This document shows, piece by piece, positions 24,021 through 35,567 of a stretch of 64,000 nucleotides of DNA; within the stretch, counting starts at the first letter, position 1, and the number at the start of each line of letters is the position of its first letter. The notes below the pieces were generated by a model, which was not told where the DNA came from, searched no databases, and was given only the letters and a program-made list of their open reading frames with translations. This DNA comes from Azolla caroliniana (taxonomy: Eukaryota > Polypodiophyta), in the NCBI GenBank assembly GCA_043228905.1, contig JBHGNT010000001.1:27156001-27220000 (forward strand), given 5' to 3'. The translations under genes and the position numbers were made by a program.

Positions 24021-25525
24021 ATCAGAAAAGCGCATATGATAGTTTACAAAGAAGGATTATTGTCGGGGGGAAAAAACTTTTTAAACACCACTTTAACGTG
24101 AACTCTCTCTCTCTAGTAAGTTGCTATCTAGCAATAGAAGGCATTGGGTTCAAGGATCGACTTTCATGCCTCAATATTTCAACGTTCTTGAATATCTTCA
24201 CTCTTTATTGATTCCACACACACTACGTGAATATGTTTAATTCAACTCGATTGGTCATATTTAGCCTTTGAGGACAATAAGAAAATGTATGTCTCTTTCT
24301 CTCCTCTCCATGGGGTAGGCCCCATCCCATAGATTGCAATCTATCATTGTGGACATTAAAAAGTGCCCCCCCCCCCCTCTCTCTCTCTCGCTACGTGTGT
24401 GTGTGTGTACTTCTTGTCTAAGTGGTTCACATGTACCGTCAACCGATATACACGTGCATAATTTTTATGAATCAAATGGATAAATTTAAATAGACCTTCA
24501 CAAATGATTTGAAGTAAAACCACAATATTTGCACGTCGTGCAACAAGCATGGTACCACATAAAAAAACCCTCATTGCGATATTTCATCTTCACAACCATG
24601 AAAATGTTTCTTTTGATCAATAACATCATTTGCCAATGGGTTCGAACATATTGGTAGAGTCACAAGTGTGTGTGAGCATATTTTGTTTTAGGCCAAAACA
24701 CAAAAAATTCTAGAACAAAGTTTGCTTTAAGGCAAAAAGCACCCCTTCCTTTTCAGATATTTCTAGAAGCATTCATAATTTGTCAAAACCAACCATATTA
24801 CTTTGTAAGTGCCAACAAAAGTTGTTGGACGCACCATTCAGGTCATTTTTAGAGCTTAGGTTGGTTTGGTAAACACCCAAACAATTCTGATGTTTTTTCC
24901 TATGTTATATGAATATCATGAGATACTTCAAAGATTGGAGGATAGAAAGACGAGAAGATGAGGATGTCCAATCACCTACTAAACAATCTAAATCCAAGAT
25001 TTGGTCTTAATCTCAATACCAAATTTGATGACGTCAAAGGGCATTACATGCATAAATGCTTCTCTTCCTAGATTAACAAGGATAAGCAAGAGAGCACATT
25101 AGGACAAGTTTCCTAATAAGTTACGAGGATATGATTGGTTTCCCATCTACGCGATAAATTTCCTTCTCATGATTCAACATTTGTTTTGCTTTTTCATGAA
25201 AGAAACAAAAACAAAGGGGGAATCATATTCTCATAAACATCAAGAGGGTAAAGATCAACATTTACCTTTGCACTGAGATGCTTTCCTTTTTTTGCTCTCG
25301 CTTTGTTTGCATAGTCCTATGTCACACGTTGCTTGCAAACAAAATATACCCTTAGAGTATGCCTTAAGTTTTGAGAGCAAACCGTGCATGCCTATGTGTG
25401 TGGGCCAACTTTGAAGCTTGGAATGTGGAAGTTTTACTTGGAAACCCTTCCTCGTGAAAATCTTACCCTTCACGTAATTTTCTGTGCTGAAATTCAAATG
25501 ATGCACATACCAATTCTACCTTAAA

Positions 25526-25567
<42 letters not shown>

Positions 25568-28500
25568 ATGATACTTAAGGACAAGACCCTACCCTGTCAC
25601 TCTCCTGTAGAAGTGGGTCCTAACTCCTAACTTGTAAGTAGTTGTCTATTGCACCTTAAAAGGTAAGGTAAACTAGTAAGTTTATAAAATTCAACTATTA
25701 TATGTTTGCCTTTCTAAAATTCTTAAACCCATATAATGCCTCCTACTTCACATGAATTAAGAGAATCAATTACATAGGTATACCGTACGAAGACAAAGGC
25801 TACCATTAATTTTCTCGTCTAAAACGAACTTAGACTCATGTAGGAAATATCTAGTGGATTATTTTCAATAAATGTATCTCTCATACGCTCATTATCATGA
25901 ATATGGTCACGTGGTCACTGTTCTTGCATGTCCATACATTAACATATAGTATTGTGAATGAATAACATTTTGTAATTTGCTAGCTTTTTTCTAAACCATT
26001 TCAATCGTTATGAACACACTTATTTTTTTGTGACTACATAATTTGCAAGTCACTGAGATTACCAATTATCCTGTGCATAATTGCTACATTGTCTTCCGTC
26101 AAATTGGGTTTGTTGCAAAGTATTTTGACGTACAACCACAACCCAATAGTTAAAGCGAGGTCTTAGTTCTATTTATGCCTAATATAGATCATTGTTAAGC
26201 CAAAACCTAACTATGGTACTGGTGGCCATATGCACATACCACTATGGGCACACAATGTGACGAGTCACGACCATATGAAACATGTTAATGGCATGTACCA
26301 TACATAAGTGTCAAGTAAGCACATAGTTCAACATGCATGGTTATTTAGTAAAAAACATAAAATGCCTTCCATATGTTTTACATGAACTTAGACATTCTAG
26401 GAATAATAATTACATGGTAGGAAGTGACCATATGTTATTTTTATAACCACAAAAGATAACAATGTGGAACACGGGAAGTAAGTCTTGCTAACTTGTAACT
26501 TGTAATAATAAAAAAACGATTCTATTGTGCGTAAGAGATACTAGATTGCTTCAACCACTCAAATCAAGAAATTTAGGGTTAAAAGAGATATAAACTTGCA
26601 TAGTACATCATGTGTGGACAGAGAAATAGCATGTTGATGAGAAAGAAATAGATTATAAAGTGAAATAGATAGATATGAAGATGGAGAGTCAAAAGACGAG
26701 TTGGATTTAAGTTGCGACACAATTCTATTTTCGTTGCAAACATTTGCTATGAAAATCTACATTTCTTTTTGGATATCAGTTCCTTGCCGTTCAAAACAAA
26801 TGCATCATGAGAACTCAAACGGATATTGAGTGTGCGTGCCTATAGCCACATCCTTTACCTTTAGAGATAACATGATCTTCACTTTTAGAGATAAGAGGTG
26901 TTTGCTTGTGTACAACGATGTAACTTCCTTTGAGTGTGAACACAAACACACAGACACTCATAATCAATGACAAAGGTCTTATGAGGTCCCATTGGATGGA
27001 AGCATACACATATGGTTATGATAAAGATAGAGGGGACTTTATTGTTCGTGATATGATAAACGTGACAACCCTTCATACATTATAAAACCTTCTCTGGATA
27101 TAAGGTTGTAGACACATTACATTTTATATTTGTAGTATTTGAAATCCCAACAATGTTTTTGATTTTCCTAACTTTCCAAGTAAGGCATGCCTTCTAACCT
27201 TTGGACTCTTACTTTGGAGCTCCACGGTATCCTCAACAATTATAACATAAAGTTTTATATGGATACCAACATTGGTCATGCTCGGTATGTAAAACACAAA
27301 TGAGAAGGCAAGTGTGTGTATAAAAAATGTATATAGAAGTGCTAATGGAAGTAGGCCATGAAACAAACTAACATCGAGGTAAATACTGAAGAATGAAGTT
27401 TTATTCAGGAGCAAGTTGTGAACTCAATCATCAACAAAACATCAATGTACATATATATATATATACATATAAATATGTTGAATGTCCAATTGGTATAAGA
27501 AATGTTTATTAGCTTTAATAAATTACAACACATTCAACGATTCCTTGAATAGACATTTATGAATAAACCAAATTATAGAATCTTTTTTTTTTTTGAACTT
27601 GAATGAAACATCATATTTTATGGTAAAAGAGAAGAAGACGAAGAAGATGTGTGTGTAGCAGTGTATAAAGTCAAATGTATTTAATCACATCTTCATCGAG
27701 TGCAAAGGGTATATAGTATGCAATTTTTGTTACCACTAAGTTTGAAGATAATAGTTGTCGCAATACATGACATTTATGATCACACACTAGTTTCAATGGG
27801 TCAGGTCAACATGTAAAAAAGCAGAATGTCCAAGCGACACTTCCTTGGCTTTAGAAAGACACATCTCGAAAGTGAATGTAAAGGAAAGGCATCAAAAGCG
27901 TATGGAATTTAAGACCAATGAAAACCAACCCCATCATTTCAAACTCTCGAAACTTCACATGAAAAATTAGCTCTAAAGTCTTATGATTAATCTCACTAGT
28001 TCTTAGGGCATTACTTTAGGCACATGATATTCGATATGCCATTTCACGTGCAACTAAAACTGTACAGTTTCATTAAACATTCGAAAAAATGAATGAGTAC
28101 GTAATGGGACAAGCTTTTTATCACCACATAAACTAGTTTTTTTTATTTGTATTACAAGAAAGCATGTTCTCCTGGAAGAGTTTGGTCGTTTCCATGACAA
28201 TACATGCAAGCATGTTTCAACATAAGTTTTATATGTTCAAATGATATAATTTGTTAGGTTCCTTGTGAGGACAAAATTAGCATTCAATCGTCACAATATG
28301 AAAAAGTTTTGATTATTTATTTGGTTATACCAAATATTCTCTTTTGCATTGTTTGGCAAACACAAAATAGAGATTTGTATGGGGACATTTGATTATGTGG
28401 GCCTTGAGTTAACATAAACTATTACGCACATCTCCTAAAACCCTTGCAAATTTTGATATGGTTCAAACGACACAAAAGCATAGAGTTGTATTTTTTTAAG

Positions 28501-29385
28501 GTGTATTCTCCTTCTTAAGAATCCATAGTGAAATTCGATACAATTCAAGCAATCTAAAGGTGACGGTGCATTTAAACTAGAATTTGAGTTGGATTTCAAT
28601 CTCTGTCACATACACTTGATCAAGTTTATTTGTGTAAGCATTAGTTTTAATATTGGGTTTCACTTTTCCCATGTTTCTTAAATTGTTTCATCTCATATTA
28701 GCTAGATAGAGGTGAGTATGTACAATGTTTAAAACCTATTGTGGCCTAAGTGTCTACTCCTCTCCAAGGGCTCCTAGCCCCAAGATACAATTATATTGGT
28801 TATCGGTGTATATATTTACGTATGCACTTTGGGGCATGATCTTAAACACGAACCAACCAAAAAATGGATGGAAAATTGGCTACTTGTTCTTGACATGTAT
28901 TACTTGGGTGAAGATATTATGTGGCATTTATAGCTAAATCACATAATATTACTGTTTGTCTTTGTTATTATGCATGTATGAGAACTCCTAGGAATTCCAA
29001 TGAATGGGGAATGAATTCACATATCCATTCTTGAAAGAAAGGCCATTGGCTATTGAGCTTTCACCCAAAAACAATCTCACACATTGAAGCAGGTTGGCAG
29101 CGATCGAGAGTAAAGACCAAGGCGACTCAAAGGGCACGAGAGGCCACGTTGGGTATGGGCATCGCACAACTGTGGGTTTCAGAGGGAGGAGGTGACCTAA
29201 TACCTTGATCAGAGGCCACGATGGTTTGTCACATCACAATGATAACGCGGGTGGGTCGACGATCAGCACGAGTCAGGAAATGGTGTTTGTGGTAACATCT
29301 CTAGGAGTAGTTACTGTGGGGTTGGTTGAGCATGTAGCAGGGCAGAAGAAGAGCAAGGAATCGGGCAGTCGGAAGGGCCATCCCG
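24021..29385. other. Gene-free intergenic DNA with scattered microsatellites
   Basis: No recognisable gene. It holds a third diverged copy of the GGTCATATTT repeat terminus (24255-24303), poly-C plus CT and GT tracts (24366-24408), a CT/CA tract (about 25530-25568), a short (AT)n tract near 27452 and many A/T runs. The longest open frames here (under 100 codons) show no domain. Confidence 0.55.
24255..24303 (+). repeat. Dispersed repeat terminus, diverged copy
   Basis: GGTCATATTTAGCCTTTGAG followed by GACAATAAGAAA leads into a CT-rich stretch. It resembles the blocks at 9193-9290 and 50612-50664 and is on the plus strand here. Confidence 0.4.
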
Positions 29386-29404
29386 CCCCCCCCCCCCCCC
29401 CCCC
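29386..29404. repeat. 19-base poly-C tract
   Basis: Uninterrupted C run in the upstream region of the receptor kinase gene. Its length should be treated as uncertain, because homopolymers are error-prone in sequencing. Confidence 0.95.
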
Positions 29405-29540
29405 TTGCTTGTATGCTCCTCGGGAACCCCCAGGATTTGTTTGTTTTCCCATATCATTCATTATCTCAAGGAGACAACAATACATGTATGTACTAACTCT
29501 CCCCTAATTTAAAACTAGGATTTTGGAGGAAACATTTAGC

Positions 29541-30197
29541 CAAACTCTTCCAACTATAGAGAAGAAAAGAGAGAAGAGAGAAGAGAGAGAGGAGAGGAGA
29601 GGAGATTGCGTGTACTTCAATCAGTCAATCCAATAGTCCTTTTTCTGCTTTTTTGTTTTTTGTTTTTGTTTTGTTTTCTCTTTTTGCTTTTTACTCCACT
29701 CTCTCTCTATCTCTAGAGACAGACACACTCTCGTTCTCTGCCTCACACGAGCCAATTTGGCCATAAAAACAGAAACAAAACAGAGCTCTCCATAGCTCTC
29801 TCTCTCTCTCTCTCTCTTTTTCTCTCTACTCTGTTTCCTTTCATCACTATCATCTTCATCAAAACAGAACAAAAAAAACAAAACAAGAGCCTTCCATATC
29901 CAGGCATATCCATTCCAGTCTCTGTGTTTTCTCACCACTGCCATAGCCCTACTTCTCCTCCTCCTCTTCCATTCTTCATACAAACCTAAGAATGCAAAAG
30001 TACACAGAGCTTTCCATAGCTCTCTCTCTCTCTCCTCTGTTTTTTTCTCTCATATAGCCTCAAAGAACAGATCAAGATAAACACACAGCTTTCCATAGCC
30101 CATTTCTTCGTCTGTTCCTCTTTTTCAACCAACATCTTCTTCTTCTTCTTCTCCTGTCTACATTCTTCATTCTCTAACTGCATTTTCCTCTTATCAG
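29541..30197 (+). promoter_or_regulatory. CT-rich promoter/5' leader of the receptor kinase gene
   Basis: About 650 bases dominated by CT and TTC runs directly precede the kinase start. A module reading (A)CAGAGCTYTCCATAGCTCTC occurs at about 29779 and 30003, and a shorter version at about 30084. CT/GA-rich leaders are common in plant receptor kinase genes and are typical binding ground for GAGA-binding BPC factors; that role is inferred here. Open frames on the opposite strand are translations of these runs. Confidence 0.55.
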
Positions 30198-33100
30198 ATG
30201 ATAATGCATTCTCTGACAAGAAGGTTATTAACCTCCCCTGTTCTTCTTCTTCTTCTATACTTCCATATGTTAATATGGACCACTACTGCAACCCTAACCA
30301 CGCCGATTAGTACTAATCCGGACATATCCTCTCTGCTAAGCTTCAGAAATAACCTAAAAGACCCCTCCAACTCTCTCCTGAATTGGTCCATATCGGACCC
30401 TTCTTCTCCTTGCTCATGGACAGGTGTGAGCTGTGATGAACAGAACAGAGTCATCTCCCTCTCTCTTCCTTCTCTGTCGCTACAAGGAAACCTCTCTTTG
30501 GACCATCTCTGCGATTTGAAGTATTTGCAACACCTTGACCTTCATGACAACCTCCTCTATGGCTCTCTTCCACCGCAGATGGCTTCCTCCTTACCAAACC
30601 TGCAGGCACTCGATCTTAGCCTTAACCTCATCTCTGGCCCAATCCCACCTTCAAGCTTTAATGGAAAGCTTCAGAAATCTCTCTCTTCCATCTCATTGAG
30701 TGGCAATTCTCTCTCCGGACCTCTCCCCACTGAATTGTGGGAAATTAGCAGCCTAATAGTCATGGATTTCTCTAGTAATAAGCTCTCTGGAGACCTTTCT
30801 CCGGAGGTAGGGAATCTCACAAGCTTAGAATACCTCGATCTCAACAACAATCAGTTCACAGGGCCAGTTCCAAGTGAGTTAGGGAACCTAAAGTCTCTCA
30901 CTGACCTCTCACTGGGACAAAACTCATTCAGTGGTTCTTTGCCCAGAGAGATAGGGGGGCTAACTAACTTAACTAACTTGTACATGGCCTCATGTCAGCT
31001 GACAGGGCAATTGCCAGCTGAGATCGGAGGATTGCGCTCATTGGTGAAGATCGATTTCACACACAACTACCTCTCGGGGCCCATCCCGGGATCGATCGGC
31101 CAGTTAAAGAACCTCGCATCATTGATAATGCCCTACAATCTCTTCAACGGCTCGGTACCGGCAGACCTCGGACAATGTGATGGCTTACGGATCGTGGAGC
31201 TCTCATTCAACAAGCTGACCGGAAAGCTACCCGATGAACTCTCCCGGTTGCGTTTCGTTGCCTCGCTGTCTCTGGAAGGTAACCAACTCAGTGGACCCAT
31301 CCCTGGCTGGTTAGGGGGCTGGCAGCTCCTCAGCTCTCTGTTGCTGGCGACCAATCATTTTGAAGGGAATATCCCGACTGAGTTAGGTAATTGCTCATCT
31401 CTAGTTACCTTGAGCTTAAATGGTAACCACCTCTCAGGTCCGTTGCCGACTCAGCTTTGCAATGCACCTCTCCTCTCACAACTGTTTCTCAACCGGAACT
31501 TCTTCAATGGAACCATCGATACCACGTTCCAGAATTGCTCTTCTTTAACCGATATTGAACTAAATGGGAATCAACTAACCGGATGGTTACCTGGGTATCT
31601 CTCCAAGTTAGAGATGTTAGTTGCCCTGAGCATTGATGGGAACAACTTCTCGGGCCCAATTCCTGATGAGATATGGGAATCTAAATCTCTAATGGAGATC
31701 TCGGCCCGGAGTAATCTCCTGACAGGGTCATTATCAGGTAATGTTGGCAAGCTATCTATCTTAAGCCAACTATGTTTAGATAATAACCATCTAGAAGGGG
31801 TGCTTCCTGTGGAGCTAGGGTTGCTAGAGAATCTCACAACTCTCACTTTAAGTTCGAACCACTTCAATGGGAGAATACCGCCTGAGCTCGGAAACTGCTC
31901 TCAGCTTGCTACACTCGACTTAGGTAACAATATGTTGTCGGGAGAAATACCAGGCATATTCGGGAAACTCCCCGTGCTTGATTGTCTGGTCTTGTCACAT
32001 AATCAACTCTCAGGAAGAATACCTGAGAAAGTTTGCTCCGTTTCAAAGGAATTCAATATGCCCGATTCCATGTTCACTCAGCATTTTGGTGTCTTGGATT
32101 TGTCTTTCAACCGATTGACCGGACCAATTCCTAATCGCATCGGGAATTGCTCGGTTCTAGTCAATCTTTTGCTTCAAGGGAATCAGTTAAGTGGGCCAAT
32201 TCCAGAAGAGTTATCTCTGCTATATAACTTGACAACTCTCGACCTTTCTGAGAATGCATTGACCGGATCGATCCCCCCTTCATTTGGCAAGTTGGGCAGA
32301 TTGCAAGGTCTAAACATGGCCTTCAACCTATTACAAGGAACTATTCCCTTGGAACTCGGTGAAGTGACTAGCTTAGTTAAGCTCAATGTCACACATAATG
32401 AGCTCTCAGGTTCTCTTCCTGTCACACTAGGGAGGCTCACTGGGTTAACACACTTAGATGTGAGCTACAACAAGTTAGAGGGTGAAATCCCAGCTGAGTA
32501 TTCGAAGATGGTCTCGATTGTGGGGTTCTATTTAGGCTCAAATAAGTTAAGAGGTGGGATTTCAGATCTTCTTACAGAGAGCATCGTATGGCATCAAGTT
32601 CAAGCTTTAGATCTAAGCGGGAACATGTTCGATGACACGATTCCAAAGAGTTTAGGGAACCTCTCTAGCCTTTCTTACCTTGATCTACACAGGAATAGGT
32701 TTTCGGGACCGATCCCGGCCGAGCTTGGAGAGCTATCTCAGTTGGCTTATCTCGATTTGTCAGAGAATCATCTATCAGGTGAAATCTCGCTGAATCTGTG
32801 TGATCTGGATGTGTTAACCTTTCTCAATTTCTCGGGGAACAAGCTAGAAGGAGAGGTGCCAGAGGAAGGAATTTGTGCTAAGTTATCTGAGGATTCTTTC
32901 CTCATGAACAAAGCTCTATGTGGCTCTATGCTTCCATCACATTGTTCATCATCATCGCCATCATCATCGCCATCATTTGGACATAGAAACCGCGTTCTAC
33001 TAAGCCCAGGGGCTGTTTTAGCTATCACTGCGGGCGTTCTTGTAGCTTGCTTTTGCATCATTGCAGCCTTTTTAAGAAGGAAAATGCCCATTCAAGACAA

Positions 33101-34118
33101 TCTCTGCGAAGACATAGAGCAGAGAAAACTGAATCATCAGATAACCTCACTTAACGATTCTCATGAGATTTTCTTCAATGAGAAGATGAGAGAGCCATTG
33201 AGCATTAACGTGGCTACTTTTGAGAGGCCATTGTTAAGGCTCACTCTTGCTGACCTTTTAAAAGCTACTAACAATTTTTGCAAGGCTAATATCATTGGAG
33301 ATGGTGGCTTCGGCACTGTGTATAAAGCCGTGTTATCGGATGGAAAAGTGGTTGCTGTGAAGAAGCTAAGCCAATCCCGAACACAGGGGCATAGAGAATT
33401 CTTAGCTGAAATGGAAACCTTAGGCAAGGTGAAGCATCGGAACCTCGTTCCTTTGTTGGGTTATTGCTCATTTGGTGAAGAAAAGCTTCTAGTTTATGAA
33501 TACATGGTGAATGGGAGCTTAGAGCTATGGCTCCGGAACAGGGCCGACGCACTCGAGTCCTTGAATTGGGAGAAGAGGTTCAAAATAGCAGAGGGTTCAG
33601 CCCGAGGTTTAGCATTTTTACACCACAGCCTTATCCCACACATCATACATAGAGATATGAAGACAAGCAACATACTTCTTGATGAGAATTTTGAGCCAAG
33701 GGTAGCAGATTTTGGTCTTGCAAGGCTTATTAGTGCTTGTGAGACACATGTGAGCACTGGCATAGCAGGTACATTCGGGTATATACCGCCTGAATATGGA
33801 CAAAGTTGGAGGTGTAGCACTAAAGGAGACGTGTATAGTTATGGTGTTATATTGATGGAGCTTTTAACTGGAAGAGAAGCAACTGGTGTTGAGTTCAAAG
33901 ATGTGGAAGGCGGTAACTTGGTAGGGTGGGTTAGAAATATGGTGAAACAGGGACAAGCTTCAGAAGCCTTAGATGCTGTTATCTCTGATGGATCATGGAA
34001 GCATACAATGGTGAAACTATTGTTACTTGCTTGTTTGTGCACTGCCGAAGATCCTTCGAAGCGTCCGACAATGCAAATGGTCGTCAAATCGATGAAGGAA
34101 ATGGATAGCTCAGTTTAA
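30198..34118 (+). CDS. EMS1: EMS1-type leucine-rich repeat receptor-like kinase
   Basis: An intact 1306-residue frame without introns. A signal peptide (about 1-33) is followed by an LRR N-terminal cap with the Cys pair C72/C79 ([10 protein letters not shown]) and roughly thirty plant-type LRRs (LxxNxLxGxIPxxLGxL) to about residue 905. A short Ser-Pro-rich linker, one transmembrane segment (about 938-959) and a kinase domain complete it. Kinase landmarks: glycine loop G1034-D-G-G-F-G1039, VAVK lysine K1055, HRD with D1153 and N1158, and DFG at D1171. It is thus an active-looking RD kinase. Stretches such as [20 protein letters not shown] and [13 protein letters not shown] place it with EMS1/EXS, the receptor for TPD1-type secreted Cys-rich ligands at the plasma membrane. 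It is longer than Arabidopsis EMS1, which I recall as about 1190 residues. Orthology as opposed to a close paralogue is not settled. Confidence 0.93.
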   Translation: MIMHSLTRRLLTSPVLLLLLYFHMLIWTTTATLTTPISTNPDISSLLSFRNNLKDPSNSLLNWSISDPSSPCSWTGVSCDEQNRVISLSLPSLSLQGNLSLDHLCDLKYLQHLDLHDNLLYGSLPPQMASSLPNLQALDLSLNLISGPIPPSSFNGKLQKSLSSISLSGNSLSGPLPTELWEISSLIVMDFSSNKLSGDLSPEVGNLTSLEYLDLNNNQFTGPVPSELGNLKSLTDLSLGQNSFSGSLPREIGGLTNLTNLYMASCQLTGQLPAEIGGLRSLVKIDFTHNYLSGPIPGSIGQLKNLASLIMPYNLFNGSVPADLGQCDGLRIVELSFNKLTGKLPDELSRLRFVASLSLEGNQLSGPIPGWLGGWQLLSSLLLATNHFEGNIPTELGNCSSLVTLSLNGNHLSGPLPTQLCNAPLLSQLFLNRNFFNGTIDTTFQNCSSLTDIELNGNQLTGWLPGYLSKLEMLVALSIDGNNFSGPIPDEIWESKSLMEISARSNLLTGSLSGNVGKLSILSQLCLDNNHLEGVLPVELGLLENLTTLTLSSNHFNGRIPPELGNCSQLATLDLGNNMLSGEIPGIFGKLPVLDCLVLSHNQLSGRIPEKVCSVSKEFNMPDSMFTQHFGVLDLSFNRLTGPIPNRIGNCSVLVNLLLQGNQLSGPIPEELSLLYNLTTLDLSENALTGSIPPSFGKLGRLQGLNMAFNLLQGTIPLELGEVTSLVKLNVTHNELSGSLPVTLGRLTGLTHLDVSYNKLEGEIPAEYSKMVSIVGFYLGSNKLRGGISDLLTESIVWHQVQALDLSGNMFDDTIPKSLGNLSSLSYLDLHRNRFSGPIPAELGELSQLAYLDLSENHLSGEISLNLCDLDVLTFLNFSGNKLEGEVPEEGICAKLSEDSFLMNKALCGSMLPSHCSSSSPSSSPSFGHRNRVLLSPGAVLAITAGVLVACFCIIAAFLRRKMPIQDNLCEDIEQRKLNHQITSLNDSHEIFFNEKMREPLSINVATFERPLLRLTLADLLKATNNFCKANIIGDGGFGTVYKAVLSDGKVVAVKKLSQSRTQGHREFLAEMETLGKVKHRNLVPLLGYCSFGEEKLLVYEYMVNGSLELWLRNRADALESLNWEKRFKIAEGSARGLAFLHHSLIPHIIHRDMKTSNILLDENFEPRVADFGLARLISACETHVSTGIAGTFGYIPPEYGQSWRCSTKGDVYSYGVILMELLTGREATGVEFKDVEGGNLVGWVRNMVKQGQASEALDAVISDGSWKHTMVKLLLLACLCTAEDPSKRPTMQMVVKSMKEMDSSV

Positions 34119-35567
34119 TTGAAAGATAAAGATAGCAATTTCTTTTGTATCACCAAATTTGAATGTCTTGCTTCTTGTGTGTTGGTGCTCCTAGTTTGAT
34201 GTATTGTAAAGGGCATGCACTCATGGTTGTACAAAACAGTGTTTATGCCAACATGATCTTTGCCTATCTATCATTGTGTGGTAGTAACTATCATCTAATC
34301 ACCATCCTAAGTGACCATAGATTATCATAAGGAATGTGCCTCTGAATTCTCATTTATAGTAATGATATTATTGATCCAAGTTGTCTGATCATCACTTGAT
34401 TGTCCCTCCCTCGTTTGTTAGATGTCATTTTGTACAAATATCAATAGAAAGGGTCATTTTGTTTTGATCTCTGTATTTAATGTTATCCTAACATGTTTGA
34501 TAACACTTCTTAATTCGGTCACTAAATGATTGGTTTGAAAGATGACAAATAAACACTATTTGGATGCCAGATTTGTCTCTTCAAAATTCTTTCAAAAATA
34601 AGTCATTGGGAAGGGTATAGAAGATATTTTTTTTTTTTTATCATGGTATTTTGTACTAAACAATGTTTTCTTTGAAACCATACTTTTCTTTTATAGTACA
34701 TCTTTTCCTTATTACTTAGATTCTATTTGGATATCGACAAACAATTTATGATTTATGCTTTGCTGATTTCATCCGTACTTGCTGTCCCAACTGATTTCCA
34801 ATTGTTGATGTGCACAAATCTAGAGGATTAACAACGGGACCTTCTCTTTTGCTCATACAAGTTTTTCAACCGTCTTCACTTATCATGATATACATAATAA
34901 CCTTGGGAAGGATAGTTATGCTGATGGGGGAGAAGAGTGCATTTGCACTGTCGTAACAGTGGATGTTTTGCAGAGTTTAGCCACTGTGTATAGCAAGAAT
35001 CATGGCTTGTGCATAAAACACAATGAACATGAAAGAAACATGTACATAATTCATTTATGTTACAATATACATAAATTATTAGAGCATGTAGCAATCTTGT
35101 AAATTCGAATCATGTGCTAAACATCTAGGCTATTGCAGTTTTCTTATCCACATGATTGTTAATAACCTTCACATGGCAATGCACAGCAAAATGCCCCCGA
35201 AGAGTATGGCTCTTCATGCCCTTTTGGAATAATTATGGATGTTGTAAATCTCCTCTATATACAAAGACCCTTTTACCGGTATGTAAAGTCTAGAGATGGC
35301 CATAATGATTGCTATTACTCCCTTGTTTAAACACATCCTGTAGGTTAACTTGATGTCATTATAAGCCCCCACACCTGCTCTCAAAACGTTATTTGCAAAC
35401 AAATAATGCAAGAGCCATGTTCACCAAGATTGCTAAAGAAATTTCAAACCTTCTGCATGACCAGACAACATAAGACATCATGCTGCTATTCTTCTTAGTT
35501 CATTTTGCTTCCTTTCCTCTTCTAATGTGTTCTGTGAGAATGGATGATTGCCCTGAACTTTGTGTTT
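34119..35567. other. Intergenic region between convergent kinase and PPR genes
   Basis: The kinase (+) and the PPR gene (-) end toward each other here, so both 3' untranslated regions and polyadenylation sites should lie in this span. AATAAA-like signals are not obvious, and a T-rich run occurs at about 34630. No other gene recognised. Confidence 0.6.

Noticed and set aside
16061-29385. Long terminal repeat retrotransposon with paired LTRs
   Set aside because: I looked for long direct repeats with TG...CA ends, primer-binding sites and integrase or protease motifs and found none by eye; a computed self-alignment could still reveal one.
29621-30454. Three minus-strand frames rich in Lys, Arg and Glu opposite the kinase leader
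   Set aside because: They are the complement of CT and TTC runs in the leader; no domain and no independent support.
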